From positions 20,180 to 84,179 of the forward strand of contig CAZRBG010000019.1 of assembly GCA_964598225.1 (NCBI GenBank): 64,000 bases of DNA, given 5' to 3'. Under the pieces are notes generated by a model that was not told the DNA's origin, did not search any database, and saw only the letters and a list, made by a program, of their open reading frames with translations. Made by a program: the position numbers and the translations under genes. Position 1 is the stretch's first letter, and every line of letters starts with the position of its first letter. Below are positions 24,631 through 33,476 of this stretch, piece by piece. The DNA comes from SG8-4 sp964598225. Its GTDB lineage: Bacteria; Planctomycetota; Phycisphaerae; Sedimentisphaerales; Anaerobacaceae.

Positions 24631-27600
24631 CGTCCACCTCCAGCTTTTGAAGGGTCTCGCTCTTGCCCAGCGAACTCAGCGGATTATAATTGTTGATCTG
24701 CCAGTCGAACCTGCAGACGGACTTGTACTCGCAATAACTGCACGGCGAGTTGTTGTTCAGACGATACGGCGTGATGTCTATCTTGCCTGAGGAAATTTCC
24801 GAAGCCAAACCGGTGATTTTGTCTTCGGCAAACTGAAGCATGTTGTCGAAATCATCGGGTTTCAATGCGCCTCTGTTGCCGTAGCTTCCGTATGGTTGGC
24901 CGTCTTTAGTGACGTAGAAGTTGTAGTACCTGCTGTCTTTTGAGGCGTTGAGATCGAGGTGCGAAGCGTATCTTCCATCGAATATGCCCTTTGCCTTGTA
25001 ATCGAAGCTTTCGGTTCTCTGCGACAGCTTGTCGAGCGTGGCTTTTGCCGGGCTGACTTCGATCGGCATGAAGAATGCGCCGGCGACGTTTGTTTTTTGC
25101 ACACCTGCGGCTTTGCGAACGGCCAGCATGTAAACAGGTAGCTGCATATCCAGGCCATGATAGAATTTGGGCCAGGAGAAGGGCGTATCTCTGCGCTTGT
25201 AGTCGAAGACGACGGCGGTTTGCCGCCCGTCGATGTCGGCAACGTCCAGCCGGTCGATCTTGCCGTCCAGAGACAGCAGGCGGCCGTCGGGCAGCTTAAA
25301 CTCGCATTCACCGAGCGTTTCTTGTCCATCCCTGACCCGGCCGAACGATACTTCCGACAGCTTCGGCCTGAAACTCCCCGCCCGCACCATTTCAGAGATT
25401 GCAGGGACGCAGTCTTCGAGAACTTCGCCGGCGGATTTGATGATAAACTCATTGTAGCCCCTGCGATTCACGAAGTTCGATATAAAGGAATCTTCCGTGA
25501 TGAGTTTTTCGATTTCTTCTCTCAAGAGTCTTATAAGCTCGTCATCGTCAATCGCGGCGAAGTCCTTGTCTTCAGAAGTGAGCCGTTTGGTCAGAGCGTC
25601 GAGAATACGATGATAAAATCTGCCAAGGTCGAGAGGCTCGAATTTAAATTCCCCGCGTTCTTTCAGTTGCAGCACGTACCTTGCGAAATGCCGGTAGGGG
25701 CAGGCCGCGAATGTGCTCAGCCGGGTAGCCGAGCTCCTTATCCGCCGGTCGAAAAAGTTCTCGATCACCTTATTGTCCAGACGGGCTTCGTTGTCATAAT
25801 CCAAAGCGGCACGAACTCTCGTGCCTGTTTCTGCAAGCTCTCGGTCTTTGGAAATCTCATCGAGCAACCGGTTGAGTTGATCTTCTTTCGCCGCTTCCGT
25901 CAGGGAATCCCTTCCGAGACCGGCGCAAAGGAGGTCGGTTAGTTCGGATTCAGTGGTTATGTGCTCAACGTCGCTTAGCTCGCCTGTGATCGTTTCTTCG
26001 TTCAGATTTTCGAAAAGCGATTCGAGGTCATCGATAAACTGGGATCGTGGAACGCCAGCGCCTCTTTCGTCGGCAGCCGGGTAAGTGACGCACAGGAATT
26101 CCGACGGCCTGGTGAATGCAATATAGGCGAGATACTGGCGCTCGGTGAGGCTCTGGCTCGAAGCCGGCGCCAGCGAGAAATCCGCGGATTCGGCGGCAAG
26201 ACGGTCGTTGTCGGTCAGGATGCTGTCGCTCGAGATCAGCACCGGGAACTGCCTCTGCGTGGCGCCGATCAAAAAGACTGCTTTCAAGTCGGGATGCCGG
26301 CTTCGCTCGATGGAGCCGACGAGGACCTGATCCAGAGTAGGGGGGATAAAAGCCAATGTCAATTGCGAGAAAGCCGAGTTGACAATCGCGAAATAATCTT
26401 CAGCCGTCATCATCCGGCCTTCGAAGACTTCCACAAGCTCGTCGAAGATATCCACAAACTTGTTGTAGAACTGCCGGTGCTCGTTGGCGACGGCGGAGTT
26501 TTTTCTCTCATTGGCCTGTTTTATCCAGCGGCCGATAGTTTTTCTCACGTCGAGGGCATCCAGAAATGCGAAGGCGGCCTGAGTGAATTGCCCGGGCGTG
26601 AGTTTATTTGGATCGTCATCGTCGGCGTAGAGTTTCCGCCGAAGATCGAGCAGCGGCTCGCTTATCTTAGAGCGGATTCGATTAATCTGTGTTTCGTCAA
26701 AGCCGCCGTTTTCTTTGCCTGCAAAACGCCAGTCATTATCGCTTTGCCAGTCCCGATCCGAGATGCCGAAAGCGAGGCAGTAGTTCTCCAGAATATCAAC
26801 TTCGCCTCGCGGCAGAGGGACGAGGTCGGTTTTAAGATAGGCGAATACGTCGCCGTGAGAGAATCCGCCCGTTACGACCTGCAGCGCCGAGCAGACAAGC
26901 TGGACGACCGGATGGTGATTCAGAGGCATTCTCTTGTCGATGAAGAACGGAATGTCGAAGTCATCGAAGTACGCGCGGATGTAATGCTGATAACTTTCGA
27001 TGTCCGATGCAATAACGGCGATGTCGCGGTACCGGCAATCCTTTTCTCTGACTAATTCGAGTATCTGCTTTGCGACGAAGCGGACCTCCGTCCTTAAATC
27101 AGGGGCCGAGATGATGCGCATATTGTCACCGGCGTCGATCTTGGGCGGATCGAATTCGAATATGTTTCTCTCCACGTGAGCAAGAGAAGGGCATTCGAAA
27201 AATCTGGGCCTCTTATCGAGAATTACCGCATCGGCTAACGGCAGTTTGCTGCTTCTTACTATGTCCACAAGGTCGATGCAGGTTCTTTCGGTTGGGGTGA
27301 AGAGGCTGATTCCTGCGGTACGGGACCTGCTCGGATCGGCCCAATCGATCCGCTCCGGATCCAGGCAAAGAGCAACTTTTGCATCGGCGGCTACTGTGAG
27401 AAGCTCGGAGAGAATCGCAAGCTCGGCGGTCGTAAAGCCCGCGAAGCCGTCCACCCAAAGCCTTGCGCCTTTGACAAGATCGGACTCGGCAATCGCCCGG
27501 CGGGCTCGGAGCAGTTGGATATCCGGGTCGACAAAATTGCCCTCGACAAACGCCAGATACTCTCTGAGAATCAAACCGATGTCGGCGAATTTCAGTGCCG

Positions 27601-28057
27601 ACAGGCGCTTGCCGTCGTTTTGCTGCAATTCGCTCAACAGTTGCTCGATGTCTTCGGGAGTTTTGGCGTACTGGTGCATCTCGGCCACGGTATTCGCCAT
27701 CTGCCGCGACAGGCCCGGCCAGGTCGAGGACGATCCGAAGATTTGCAGTTTGTCGCTGTTGTCGCGGAGGATTCGATGGACGATCATTTGTCGGCCGATA
27801 CGCGAAAGGACGGGTCGGGCCGTGTTCTTGCCGGACAGCATGAATTGCAGGCGGTCGAAAGATAGAACGCTCAGCCTGTTGTAGCCTCCGATTCGGTTAT
27901 CGGCCAGGATCGCCCGCTCGGCCTGATACGTGGCCTGCTCGGGAACCAGCAGAAGCAACCGCCGCTCCGAGGACTCAGCGAGCGCCTCAACTATCGCTTC
28001 TATGCAATAGCTGGTCTTGCCCGAACCGCTTCTGCCGAGAATAAACTGGACCGCCAT
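24623..28057 (-). CDS. addB: ATP-dependent nuclease subunit B (AddB-type)
   Basis: AddB is the inactivated-helicase plus 5'-strand nuclease partner of AddA. The 1144-residue protein keeps an intact Walker A near its start (FILGRSGSGKTSYCIEAI, residues 6-23), as AddB does. It ends with a RecB-type nuclease domain: VVFDYKRRDTPFSW (D-x-K), GLDMQLPVYMLAV, and an iron-sulfur staple formed by the Cys of AACPYRHFARYV plus the late CSYCEYKSVC cluster. These four cysteines are the family hallmark and indicate a 4Fe-4S cluster. The gene is first in the addB-addA unit, with an eight-base overlap. The upstream region is 800 bases of repeats, including a MITE-like hairpin, so the promoter must lie close to 28060-28130. 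Confidence 0.92.
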   Translation of the reverse strand: MAVQFILGRSGSGKTSYCIEAIVEALAESSERRLLLLVPEQATYQAERAILADNRIGGYNRLSVLSFDRLQFMLSGKNTARPVLSRIGRQMIVHRILRDNSDKLQIFGSSSTWPGLSRQMANTVAEMHQYAKTPEDIEQLLSELQQNDGKRLSALKFADIGLILREYLAFVEGNFVDPDIQLLRARRAIAESDLVKGARLWVDGFAGFTTAELAILSELLTVAADAKVALCLDPERIDWADPSRSRTAGISLFTPTERTCIDLVDIVRSSKLPLADAVILDKRPRFFECPSLAHVERNIFEFDPPKIDAGDNMRIISAPDLRTEVRFVAKQILELVREKDCRYRDIAVIASDIESYQHYIRAYFDDFDIPFFIDKRMPLNHHPVVQLVCSALQVVTGGFSHGDVFAYLKTDLVPLPRGEVDILENYCLAFGISDRDWQSDNDWRFAGKENGGFDETQINRIRSKISEPLLDLRRKLYADDDDPNKLTPGQFTQAAFAFLDALDVRKTIGRWIKQANERKNSAVANEHRQFYNKFVDIFDELVEVFEGRMMTAEDYFAIVNSAFSQLTLAFIPPTLDQVLVGSIERSRHPDLKAVFLIGATQRQFPVLISSDSILTDNDRLAAESADFSLAPASSQSLTERQYLAYIAFTRPSEFLCVTYPAADERGAGVPRSQFIDDLESLFENLNEETITGELSDVEHITTESELTDLLCAGLGRDSLTEAAKEDQLNRLLDEISKDRELAETGTRVRAALDYDNEARLDNKVIENFFDRRIRSSATRLSTFAACPYRHFARYVLQLKERGEFKFEPLDLGRFYHRILDALTKRLTSEDKDFAAIDDDELIRLLREEIEKLITEDSFISNFVNRRGYNEFIIKSAGEVLEDCVPAISEMVRAGSFRPKLSEVSFGRVRDGQETLGECEFKLPDGRLLSLDGKIDRLDVADIDGRQTAVVFDYKRRDTPFSWPKFYHGLDMQLPVYMLAVRKAAGVQKTNVAGAFFMPIEVSPAKATLDKLSQRTESFDYKAKGIFDGRYASHLDLNASKDSRYYNFYVTKDGQPYGSYGNRGALKPDDFDNMLQFAEDKITGLASEISSGKIDITPYRLNNNSPCSYCEYKSVCRFDWQINNYNPLSSLGKSETLQKLEVDDG

Positions 28058-28239
28058 CTTGTATTATCCCTGTTTCGAGATTATTCCTTTTCACTCTTTC
28101 TACCATACGGTAGGGCTGATTTCAATTGCCGTCTGTAGTGTGCTCGTGTGAAGATTTACCCGCTCGTAGTGTGCTCGTCAGAGCATTTAGCCATTTGTAT
28201 TATGCTCGTAAAGACCCGCCCTGAGCCTGCCGAAGGGGT

Positions 28240-28442
28240 ATTTTTAAGGTTCATCCGGTTAATGCGTAGGTAACATGGCGATCCCCAAAGACCGAGAAAA
28301 ATCGTTCGGGGCCCCAGATGTCCAAATTACCCCCCTGGCTGCCCTAATTTGGCCATCTGCCCAAACGATTTTTCTCTCGATCTAATCCCAGGGTCCCGAT
28401 CTATGCAGTGACCTACTCATTAACCGGATGAAGCATTTTTAA
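28240..28442. mobile_element. MITE-like long-palindrome element with 8-bp target duplication
   Basis: The 187-bp element (28248-28434) begins GGTTCATCCGGTTAATG and ends CATTAACCGGATGAAGC, terminal inverted repeats with one mismatch. Complementarity continues imperfectly through the whole element (GTAGGT / ACCTAC, GAGAAAAATCGTT / AACGATTTTTCTC, CCAAATTA / TAATTTGG), so a single strand would fold into one long hairpin. ATTTTTAA lies directly outside both ends (28240-28247 and 28435-28442), as expected for a target-site duplication. No protein is encoded. It appears to have inserted in or beside another dispersed repeat (the ACGGCGTCACTACGAAC family). Confidence 0.85.
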
Positions 28443-28477
28443 AACGCCTTACGGCGTCACTACGAACTATAGGTTAT

Positions 28478-28572
28478 CGGGTTATCAGGAGATCAGGTTG
28501 TGGATACCAGGTAATCAGAATATCAGGATGGGCAGTTCTGTCACGATTCTCTGATCCCCTGAATCCTGATAA
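28478..28572. repeat. Cluster of short TATCAGG / CCTGATA repeats
   Basis: Loosely repeated TATCAGG, GATCAGG and CCTGATA units form an imperfect hairpin. Similar clusters lie at about 47965-48085 and 49828-49885. They are degenerate, so neither tandem copies nor a CRISPR-like spacing can be defined. Confidence 0.55.
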
Positions 28573-28881
28573 GCTCTTGCGTTTATCGCTTTTCGGCTGC
28601 CGGCAGCCAAGAGGCTATGCCTGCTCTCTGCAAGGAATCCTCATATCTGCTGGCAGCGTCAAAGCGCAAAACACAGACTTGCAATAGACTTAGCTCCAAT
28701 GATACTTGAATTGACAACTGGTAATGCTGGTGCCGAAAGGGAGTAAGTCCGAGGGGGCCGATGCCGGAATCTGTCATTCTGAAACTTGTGTTTCTCAGCC
28801 AATTCTGTTATTAAGGCATAGCCTGTATGTTAAAGATGGGGTTGCGGCTTCGGCAATTTTCGAGATTGCGATTTATGCAGA

Positions 28882-29841
28882 ATGGACATTATGACAGATA
28901 AAACCAGTTTTTTGTCTCCAAAAAGAGGGATCTTGACATTTTTAACTCTTTTGGCGCTGGCTGTTACTCCCGTATACGGCAGGACCTTTTCATTCGCGGT
29001 CATAGCCGACCCGCACATAGCGGGCGATCTGGACAACAAGCCCATGCTGAAGACTGCGGTTGACTGGATAATCGGCAACAAAGATGCCGAAGATATAGAA
29101 CTGGTGTTTGTCGTGGGCGACATCGCGTGGGGCGGAAATATTGAACTTGCCAAAGAGATGCTCGATCGGCTGGATAACGTCGGCGTCTCTTATGTTCCCA
29201 TCATCGGAGATAATGAAGTCCAGTGCGGCAGCGAAAGAGAATTTGCACGGGTTTTTGATTCACATTACAAAAAACTTTCCGAAACTCTGTCGGGCTGGAC
29301 GAAGGCGCCGACTCCCGTCAAGGGAAAGTATCTTCAGAATTTCTCGTTCGATTATAAGGGCTGCCACTTTGTGTGCTGTGATTTTATTTCGAGGCAGCAC
29401 GGCAACGAAGGCGGTGAGCTTCATGATTTCGCCGGCGGCAGTTGGCCCTGGTTCAAAAACGACATCCGAACTTGCTCGAAGAAAAAGAAAGAGAGCATCG
29501 TAATCTTCTCGCACATAGGCATGTTTCGCACGGGTTTCGGAACGGCCGACGAGTTTCTCTTCTCGAAGGACGAAATGAGCAGGATCAAAGACTTTTTGTG
29601 GGATTACAGAGACTACGTCGATTCGAACTACGCCGGTCACATCCACCAGAACTGGCACGCATCGGTATGGAAAGGCCTGTTCACGACTATCTATCACGTC
29701 AGAGTAACGGACGAAACATGGTTCGGCCAGCAATGGCCTGAAAGCGAGGACCAAACGGTAACCGTCAGACTGGTAGAAGTAGACAGCAACGGCCGCAAAG
29801 TCAACTATAAGCAGCACATCATAAACGCGATAGATCCATAG
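28882..29841 (+). CDS. Exported metallophosphoesterase (calcineurin-like)
   Basis: A 319-residue calcineurin-like phosphoesterase with a signal-anchor or signal peptide (ILTFLTLLALAVTPVYGR, about residues 17-34), so it probably acts in the periplasm or outside. The dimetal site motifs are in order: FAVIADPHIAG (D-x-H), VFVVGDIAWGG (GD), IIGDNEVQ (GDNE, the GNH position altered to GDNE), VIFSHIGMF (H) and AGHIHQN (GHxH). The GNH-to-GDN change, where His is normally used for leaving-group protonation, may alter activity. The substrate is unknown. It starts at the ATG at 28882 or the in-frame ATG at 28891; no strong ribosome binding site decides between them. It stands alone between repeat-bearing intergenic regions. 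Confidence 0.82.
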   Translation: MDIMTDKTSFLSPKRGILTFLTLLALAVTPVYGRTFSFAVIADPHIAGDLDNKPMLKTAVDWIIGNKDAEDIELVFVVGDIAWGGNIELAKEMLDRLDNVGVSYVPIIGDNEVQCGSEREFARVFDSHYKKLSETLSGWTKAPTPVKGKYLQNFSFDYKGCHFVCCDFISRQHGNEGGELHDFAGGSWPWFKNDIRTCSKKKKESIVIFSHIGMFRTGFGTADEFLFSKDEMSRIKDFLWDYRDYVDSNYAGHIHQNWHASVWKGLFTTIYHVRVTDETWFGQQWPESEDQTVTVRLVEVDSNGRKVNYKQHIINAIDP

Positions 29842-30037
29842 CGACCCGCCGAGCTATCCTATAATTGATGGTGTGACCAATCTTGCTTTGGCAGGATGGG
29901 CTTTAGCCCATGCGGACATTATGATGTTTACTATCAGGATGGACTACGAAAAGTCTTTGCGGTAAAGAGGAGCAAAAGGTAAAATACAGCAACGGAAACC
30001 ATGGTGCGAACTGAAAAGTCGCCGGAGGATACATAGA

Positions 30038-31087
30038 ATGAATGAACACATGCCGAAACGGAAATTTCAGGCCGACTCGACACGCAGGCAATTCCTCAAG
30101 AGAATCGGGGCCGGTGCCGTAGCGACAACGGTCGCATCGCCGCTGCCGGAGGATGGCCGCTCGGAGACATCGGAGCACAAGGTAAACTATCGCACGCTGG
30201 GCAAGACGGGTGTTCGCATCTCCGAGATCGGAATCGGCGGCCATAGTTGGGCTTATAAGCGCGTCCCGGACGGCAAGGGCGGGCTCCGCAGGCCGACCGT
30301 TGAAGAAGCGGTTGAGATGATCGGCAAGTCGATTGACTTCGGCGTCAATTTCCTCGATTCCTGTACGGCGCTGGAAGAATCGCGCACGCCCGGCGAAGCG
30401 CTCAGGCGACTCGGCATGAGAGACAAAGTCCTTGTTTCGATCCGCGTCTCTCACAAGATGAAGGGCATCAAAGCCGACAAACAGGAAATCTACAAGTGGA
30501 CCGAGGACCGTCTGAAGCTGTGGCAGACCGACTACGTCGATTTCTGCCTGCTCTGCAATACAGAAAACGATACGCCGCAATCGGGCTACTGGGATATGTC
30601 ATACTCGATAGAAGCTCTCGATGAGCTGAAAGAGCAGGGCAAGATCCGCTACACTGGTTTCGGCTGTCATTTCACGCCGGAGTTGTTCTTAGAGGCATTC
30701 GACAAGTTCGGCGACTATTTCGACACCTGCTCGATGCCCTACAACATCCGCCACCGTGCCGCCGAGACAATCCTGCCCGCCGCGAAGAAAAAGGGCCTGG
30801 GAGTAATCACCATCAAGCCCTTCTCCCGTGGCCTTCTGCTCAAAGACCGCGACCTCAAAGGCGCCTATGCCGGCCTGCCCCGCGACATGATCTCATTCGT
30901 GCTGGAGAACAAGCACGTAGACATCTGCACCTGCGGCGTCCACACAATAGACCAAACCGTAGAAAACCTAAGCGCCTCGTGGACAAAGCTCTCGCCCGCC
31001 GGCCGCAAACGCCTCAAAGAAATCGCCGGCACCCGAATCACAGACCGCCAATACGCCTGGCTAGAACAAGACTGGCGATACGCATAG
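30038..31087 (+). CDS. Tat-exported aldo/keto reductase-like protein with altered active site
   Basis: A 349-residue protein with a twin-arginine signal (STRRQFLKRIGAGAVATTVA, residues 14-33), followed by an aldo/keto reductase barrel: NYRTLGKTGVRISEIGIGGH, ALRRLGMRDKVLVS, WQTDYVDFCLLCNTEN and IRYTGFGCHFTPELF. The family's catalytic tetrad is Asp, Tyr, Lys and His. Here Asp107 is kept, the Tyr position is Leu112 (FLDSCTALEESR), the Lys position is Arg136 (VLVSIRVSHK) and the His position is Cys173 (DFCLLCNTEN). Ordinary NADPH-linked carbonyl reduction is therefore unlikely. Tat export implies the protein is folded, possibly with a cofactor, before export. Such proteins are common in Planctomycetota, with unknown roles. 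The Gfo/Idh/MocA gene downstream is also Tat-exported. Confidence 0.85.
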   Translation: MNEHMPKRKFQADSTRRQFLKRIGAGAVATTVASPLPEDGRSETSEHKVNYRTLGKTGVRISEIGIGGHSWAYKRVPDGKGGLRRPTVEEAVEMIGKSIDFGVNFLDSCTALEESRTPGEALRRLGMRDKVLVSIRVSHKMKGIKADKQEIYKWTEDRLKLWQTDYVDFCLLCNTENDTPQSGYWDMSYSIEALDELKEQGKIRYTGFGCHFTPELFLEAFDKFGDYFDTCSMPYNIRHRAAETILPAAKKKGLGVITIKPFSRGLLLKDRDLKGAYAGLPRDMISFVLENKHVDICTCGVHTIDQTVENLSASWTKLSPAGRKRLKEIAGTRITDRQYAWLEQDWRYA

Positions 31088-31100
31088 AACACCGAAAACC

Positions 31101-31126
31101 GTAGGGTGGGGCAAGCCCCACCCTAC
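31101..31126. repeat. Perfect hairpin repeat between convergent genes
   Basis: GTAGGGTGGGGC (31101-31112) and GCCCCACCCTAC (31115-31126) form a perfect 12-bp stem with an AA loop. It lies 13 bases after the aldo/keto reductase stop. It also contains the stop codon of the convergent O-methyltransferase gene (TAG, complement of 31123-31125). It may end transcription in both directions. Confidence 0.85.
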
Positions 31127-31770
31127 CGGATTTTGTAGCTTATGGACATGCCGTCTCTTTTCTCCATCGAGGCTCGGATTATGACGGTGTCGTAGTCGTC
31201 GCTGGTCTGGATGTAATCCAGGAAATCCTTCATCGCTCTGGCCGAACGGATGACGTTGTCCCCTACGACGACGGCGCCGGGCTCTAGATGCGGCTCGATT
31301 ATCTTGAAGTATTTCATGTAGTCGCGCTTGACGGCGTCGATAAAGACAAAGTCAAATTCTCCTTCCAGCTTCGGCAGCGTCTTCAGAGCGTCGCCTTCGA
31401 TGCAGGTGACTGTATCTTCGAGCCCCATCTTCTCTATATTATCGCGGCAAACCTTAACCGTATCCGGGTCGATCTCGAGCGTGTACAGATGCCCGCCGGT
31501 TCGCTCGAAGGCTATTCCCATATTAATCGCGCCGTAGCCTGTGGCCGAGCCTACTTCCACGCCGCGTTTGCAGCCGGCGCTCTCGACGAGAATTCTCAGC
31601 ATCATGGCGTCGCCCGGAGTGGTGTTCAGAGGCGTGCGTTTGAAGTTCTTGATGAATTCTCTGCGAAACTCGTCGCTGACTTTCTTTCCCTGACCCGAAC
31701 AAACCATGCCCGCACTCACACCGATCGCTAAAACACAACCGACAAGGATCAACTGCTCACAGCGTTTCAT
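31123..31770 (-). CDS. Exported SAM-dependent O-methyltransferase-like protein
   Basis: A 215-residue class I methyltransferase of the catechol O-methyltransferase-like group: TPGDAMMLRILVESAGCKRG, then GVEVGSATGYGAINMG (SAM motif I), YTLEIDPDTVKVCRDNI (acidic ribose-binding Asp/Glu) and FDFVFIDAVKRDYMKYF. Unusually, it starts with a signal peptide (CEQLILVGCVLAIGVSAGMV), which would place it outside the cytoplasm, where SAM is not normally available. The export signal may be an anchor, or the protein may have lost methyl transfer. The start at 31770 has GGAGGT five bases upstream; an ATG at 31782 is within the same spacer. The stop codon is provided by a dispersed hairpin repeat. Confidence 0.82.
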   Translation of the reverse strand: MKRCEQLILVGCVLAIGVSAGMVCSGQGKKVSDEFRREFIKNFKRTPLNTTPGDAMMLRILVESAGCKRGVEVGSATGYGAINMGIAFERTGGHLYTLEIDPDTVKVCRDNIEKMGLEDTVTCIEGDALKTLPKLEGEFDFVFIDAVKRDYMKYFKIIEPHLEPGAVVVGDNVIRSARAMKDFLDYIQTSDDYDTVIIRASMEKRDGMSISYKIR

Positions 31771-32054
31771 AATGACCTCCATACTATAGGAGCAATAATG
31801 TTATAGTTCCAGCATACTTTACCAATATTCAACAGTCAATATTAAATAGTCAATCACATTAAGGCCGGGCCTGTGCCGGTTAGTTCTCCCTTGCGATGCC
31901 TTAGGTGGGTGCGGGCCCGTTTTCTGTCGAAATTGTTCTTTAAGCTCTTGTTACCGAAGCGATTCTCGGCTAAAATCCCGATAATGAAATTTTTGAGTAA
32001 TACAAATTTAATTGGTGGGCATTGCCCATTCTACTCTTGAAAAGGAGGTAGTTC

Positions 32055-33383
32055 ATGAGGCGAACAAAGGCAGGAAAATTGAACCGTCGGCAGTTTATGC
32101 ACGGGGCCGCAGCGGCGGCCGGAGCGTTTGTAGCCGCTCCTACGATTATTTCTCCGACGGCGTTGGGCCGCGGCGGCAAAGTCGCGCCCAGTGACCGCAT
32201 CATTATGGGCGGCATCGGCATCGGGCGTCGCGGCACACACGATCTTAGGTGGATGCTGCCGGAATCTGACGTGCAGTTTGTCGCGGATTGCGATCCGCAG
32301 AAGTCGCGAGCCGAGGCCGTCAAAAAAGTCGTGGACAAGCATTACGGCAACAATGACTTCGAGATCTATCACAATACGCCGGAGTATCTGGCCGAGCGCA
32401 CCGACATCGATGCGATGCTGGTGACCACGGGCGACCGATGGCACGCACTGGCATCCATAATGGCGATGCGGGCGGGCAAGGACGTCTACTCCGAAAAGCC
32501 CTCGTGCATGACCATCGAGGAAGGCCAGGCGGTGGTGGAAACGGCAAAGCGATACCGCCGCATCTATCAGACCGGCACGCAACGACTCAGCGAGGGCAAC
32601 TTCACGTTCTGCAACGAAATGCTCCGCACGGGCCGGCTCGGGGAGGTTCACACGGTTCGCGCTCATATCGCTCCGTGGGATGCCGCTGAGATGAGGCACG
32701 ACTGGCGGCCCGCTGAGCCGCAGCCGCCCAAGGAGGAAGTGGACTGGGATGCATGGCTGGGACCATGTCCCTGGAGACCCTACAATTCCGCTTACACTCG
32801 GGGAGGCTGGCGCGGCTTCTATGATTTCCACACCAGTTGCATCGGCGAATGGGGTGCCCACACCTTTGCCCAGTGCCAGGTTGGAATGGGCGCCGGCGAT
32901 ACCTCGGCGGTCGAGTACGGCTACGTGAAGAACGAGTCCGGCGACGGGATGGTCACGAAATTTGACAACGGCATAAAGATGATCCTCGAGCGCGACCTCG
33001 AAAGGAAATACTGGCGGGGCTCCTGCGGCGTCCGCTACGAAGGGGCCGAGGGCTGGGTCGCGGCGGCGGACGGTTATTCCAAGCCGGACGTCTCCGATCC
33101 CGCCATGCTGGAAGATTTCCGAAAGCTTGTTTATGACTATCAGGCTCGGACACAAAGACCCATGAGCCACGTCCGCAATTTCCTCGACTGCGTCAAGTCG
33201 CGGCGCCAGACAGTGGCTAATCCGGTCGTAATGCACCGTTCGATGACCACAGTCCACGCCGCCAACATCTGCATGTGGCTCAAACGCGACCTGAAGTTCG
33301 ATCCGGTCAAAGAAGAGTTCGTCAACGACCCGCAAGCCAACCGGTTCCGCTCGCGTGCGATGCGAGAGCCGTGGATTATCTGA
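32055..33383 (+). CDS. Tat-exported Gfo/Idh/MocA family oxidoreductase
   Basis: A 442-residue protein with a twin-arginine signal (LNRRQFMHGAAAAAGAFVAA, residues 9-28) and then a Rossmann domain of the Gfo/Idh/MocA family. The domain shows MGGIGIGRRGTHDLRWML (nucleotide-binding loop), VQFVADCDPQKSRAEA, DAMLVTTGDRWHALASIMAM and VYSEKPSCMTIEEGQAVV with the family EKP motif. The C-terminal half is the substrate domain, ending with a conserved SHVRNFLDCVKSRRQTVANP. Members of the Planctomycetota expansion of this family act on sugars or sugar derivatives with NAD(P); the substrate here is unknown. AGGAGG lies eight bases before the ATG at 32055. The next gene, a HEAT-repeat protein, follows after two hairpin repeats. 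Confidence 0.9.
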   Translation: MRRTKAGKLNRRQFMHGAAAAAGAFVAAPTIISPTALGRGGKVAPSDRIIMGGIGIGRRGTHDLRWMLPESDVQFVADCDPQKSRAEAVKKVVDKHYGNNDFEIYHNTPEYLAERTDIDAMLVTTGDRWHALASIMAMRAGKDVYSEKPSCMTIEEGQAVVETAKRYRRIYQTGTQRLSEGNFTFCNEMLRTGRLGEVHTVRAHIAPWDAAEMRHDWRPAEPQPPKEEVDWDAWLGPCPWRPYNSAYTRGGWRGFYDFHTSCIGEWGAHTFAQCQVGMGAGDTSAVEYGYVKNESGDGMVTKFDNGIKMILERDLERKYWRGSCGVRYEGAEGWVAAADGYSKPDVSDPAMLEDFRKLVYDYQARTQRPMSHVRNFLDCVKSRRQTVANPVVMHRSMTTVHAANICMWLKRDLKFDPVKEEFVNDPQANRFRSRAMREPWII

Positions 33384-33396
33384 AGAAAGCTTAACC

Positions 33397-33456
33397 GTAG
33401 GGTGGGGCTCGCCCCACCGACAGAAGAAAGCGATGGTGGGGCAAGCCCCACCCTAC
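33397..33456. repeat. Tandem pair of GTGGGGC/GCCCCAC hairpins
   Basis: Two inverted-repeat copies lie in a row: GTAGGGTGGGGCTCGCCCCA (33397-33416, plus CC) and GGTGGGGCAAGCCCCACC (33435-33452, plus CTAC). They occupy the gap between the Gfo/Idh/MocA gene and the HEAT-repeat gene, in the 5' untranslated region of the latter. Confidence 0.8.
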
Positions 33457-33476
33457 ATTGGAAAGGAAAACGAGTC

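Larger units (their letters stand above)
28058..28881. other. Repeat-rich intergenic region between addB and the metallophosphoesterase
   Basis: About 820 bases without a gene. From left to right it holds reiterated CGTAGTGTGCTCGT pieces (28138-28210), a CCCTGAGCCTGCCGAAGGGG fragment (28219-28238), a MITE-like long hairpin with target duplication (28240-28442), ACGGCGTCACTACGAAC (about 28451-28467), and short TATCAGG-type repeats (28478-28572). The 28580-28880 part has only short, motif-free ORFs. Confidence 0.6.

Noticed and set aside
28583..28777. 64-codon minus-strand ORF in the repeat-rich gap
   Set aside because: No start signal, no motif and surrounded by repeat DNA.
32031..33335. 434-codon ORF antisense to the Gfo/Idh/MocA gene
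   Set aside because: Shadow of a GC-rich gene; the sense protein has a Tat signal and the EKP motif.
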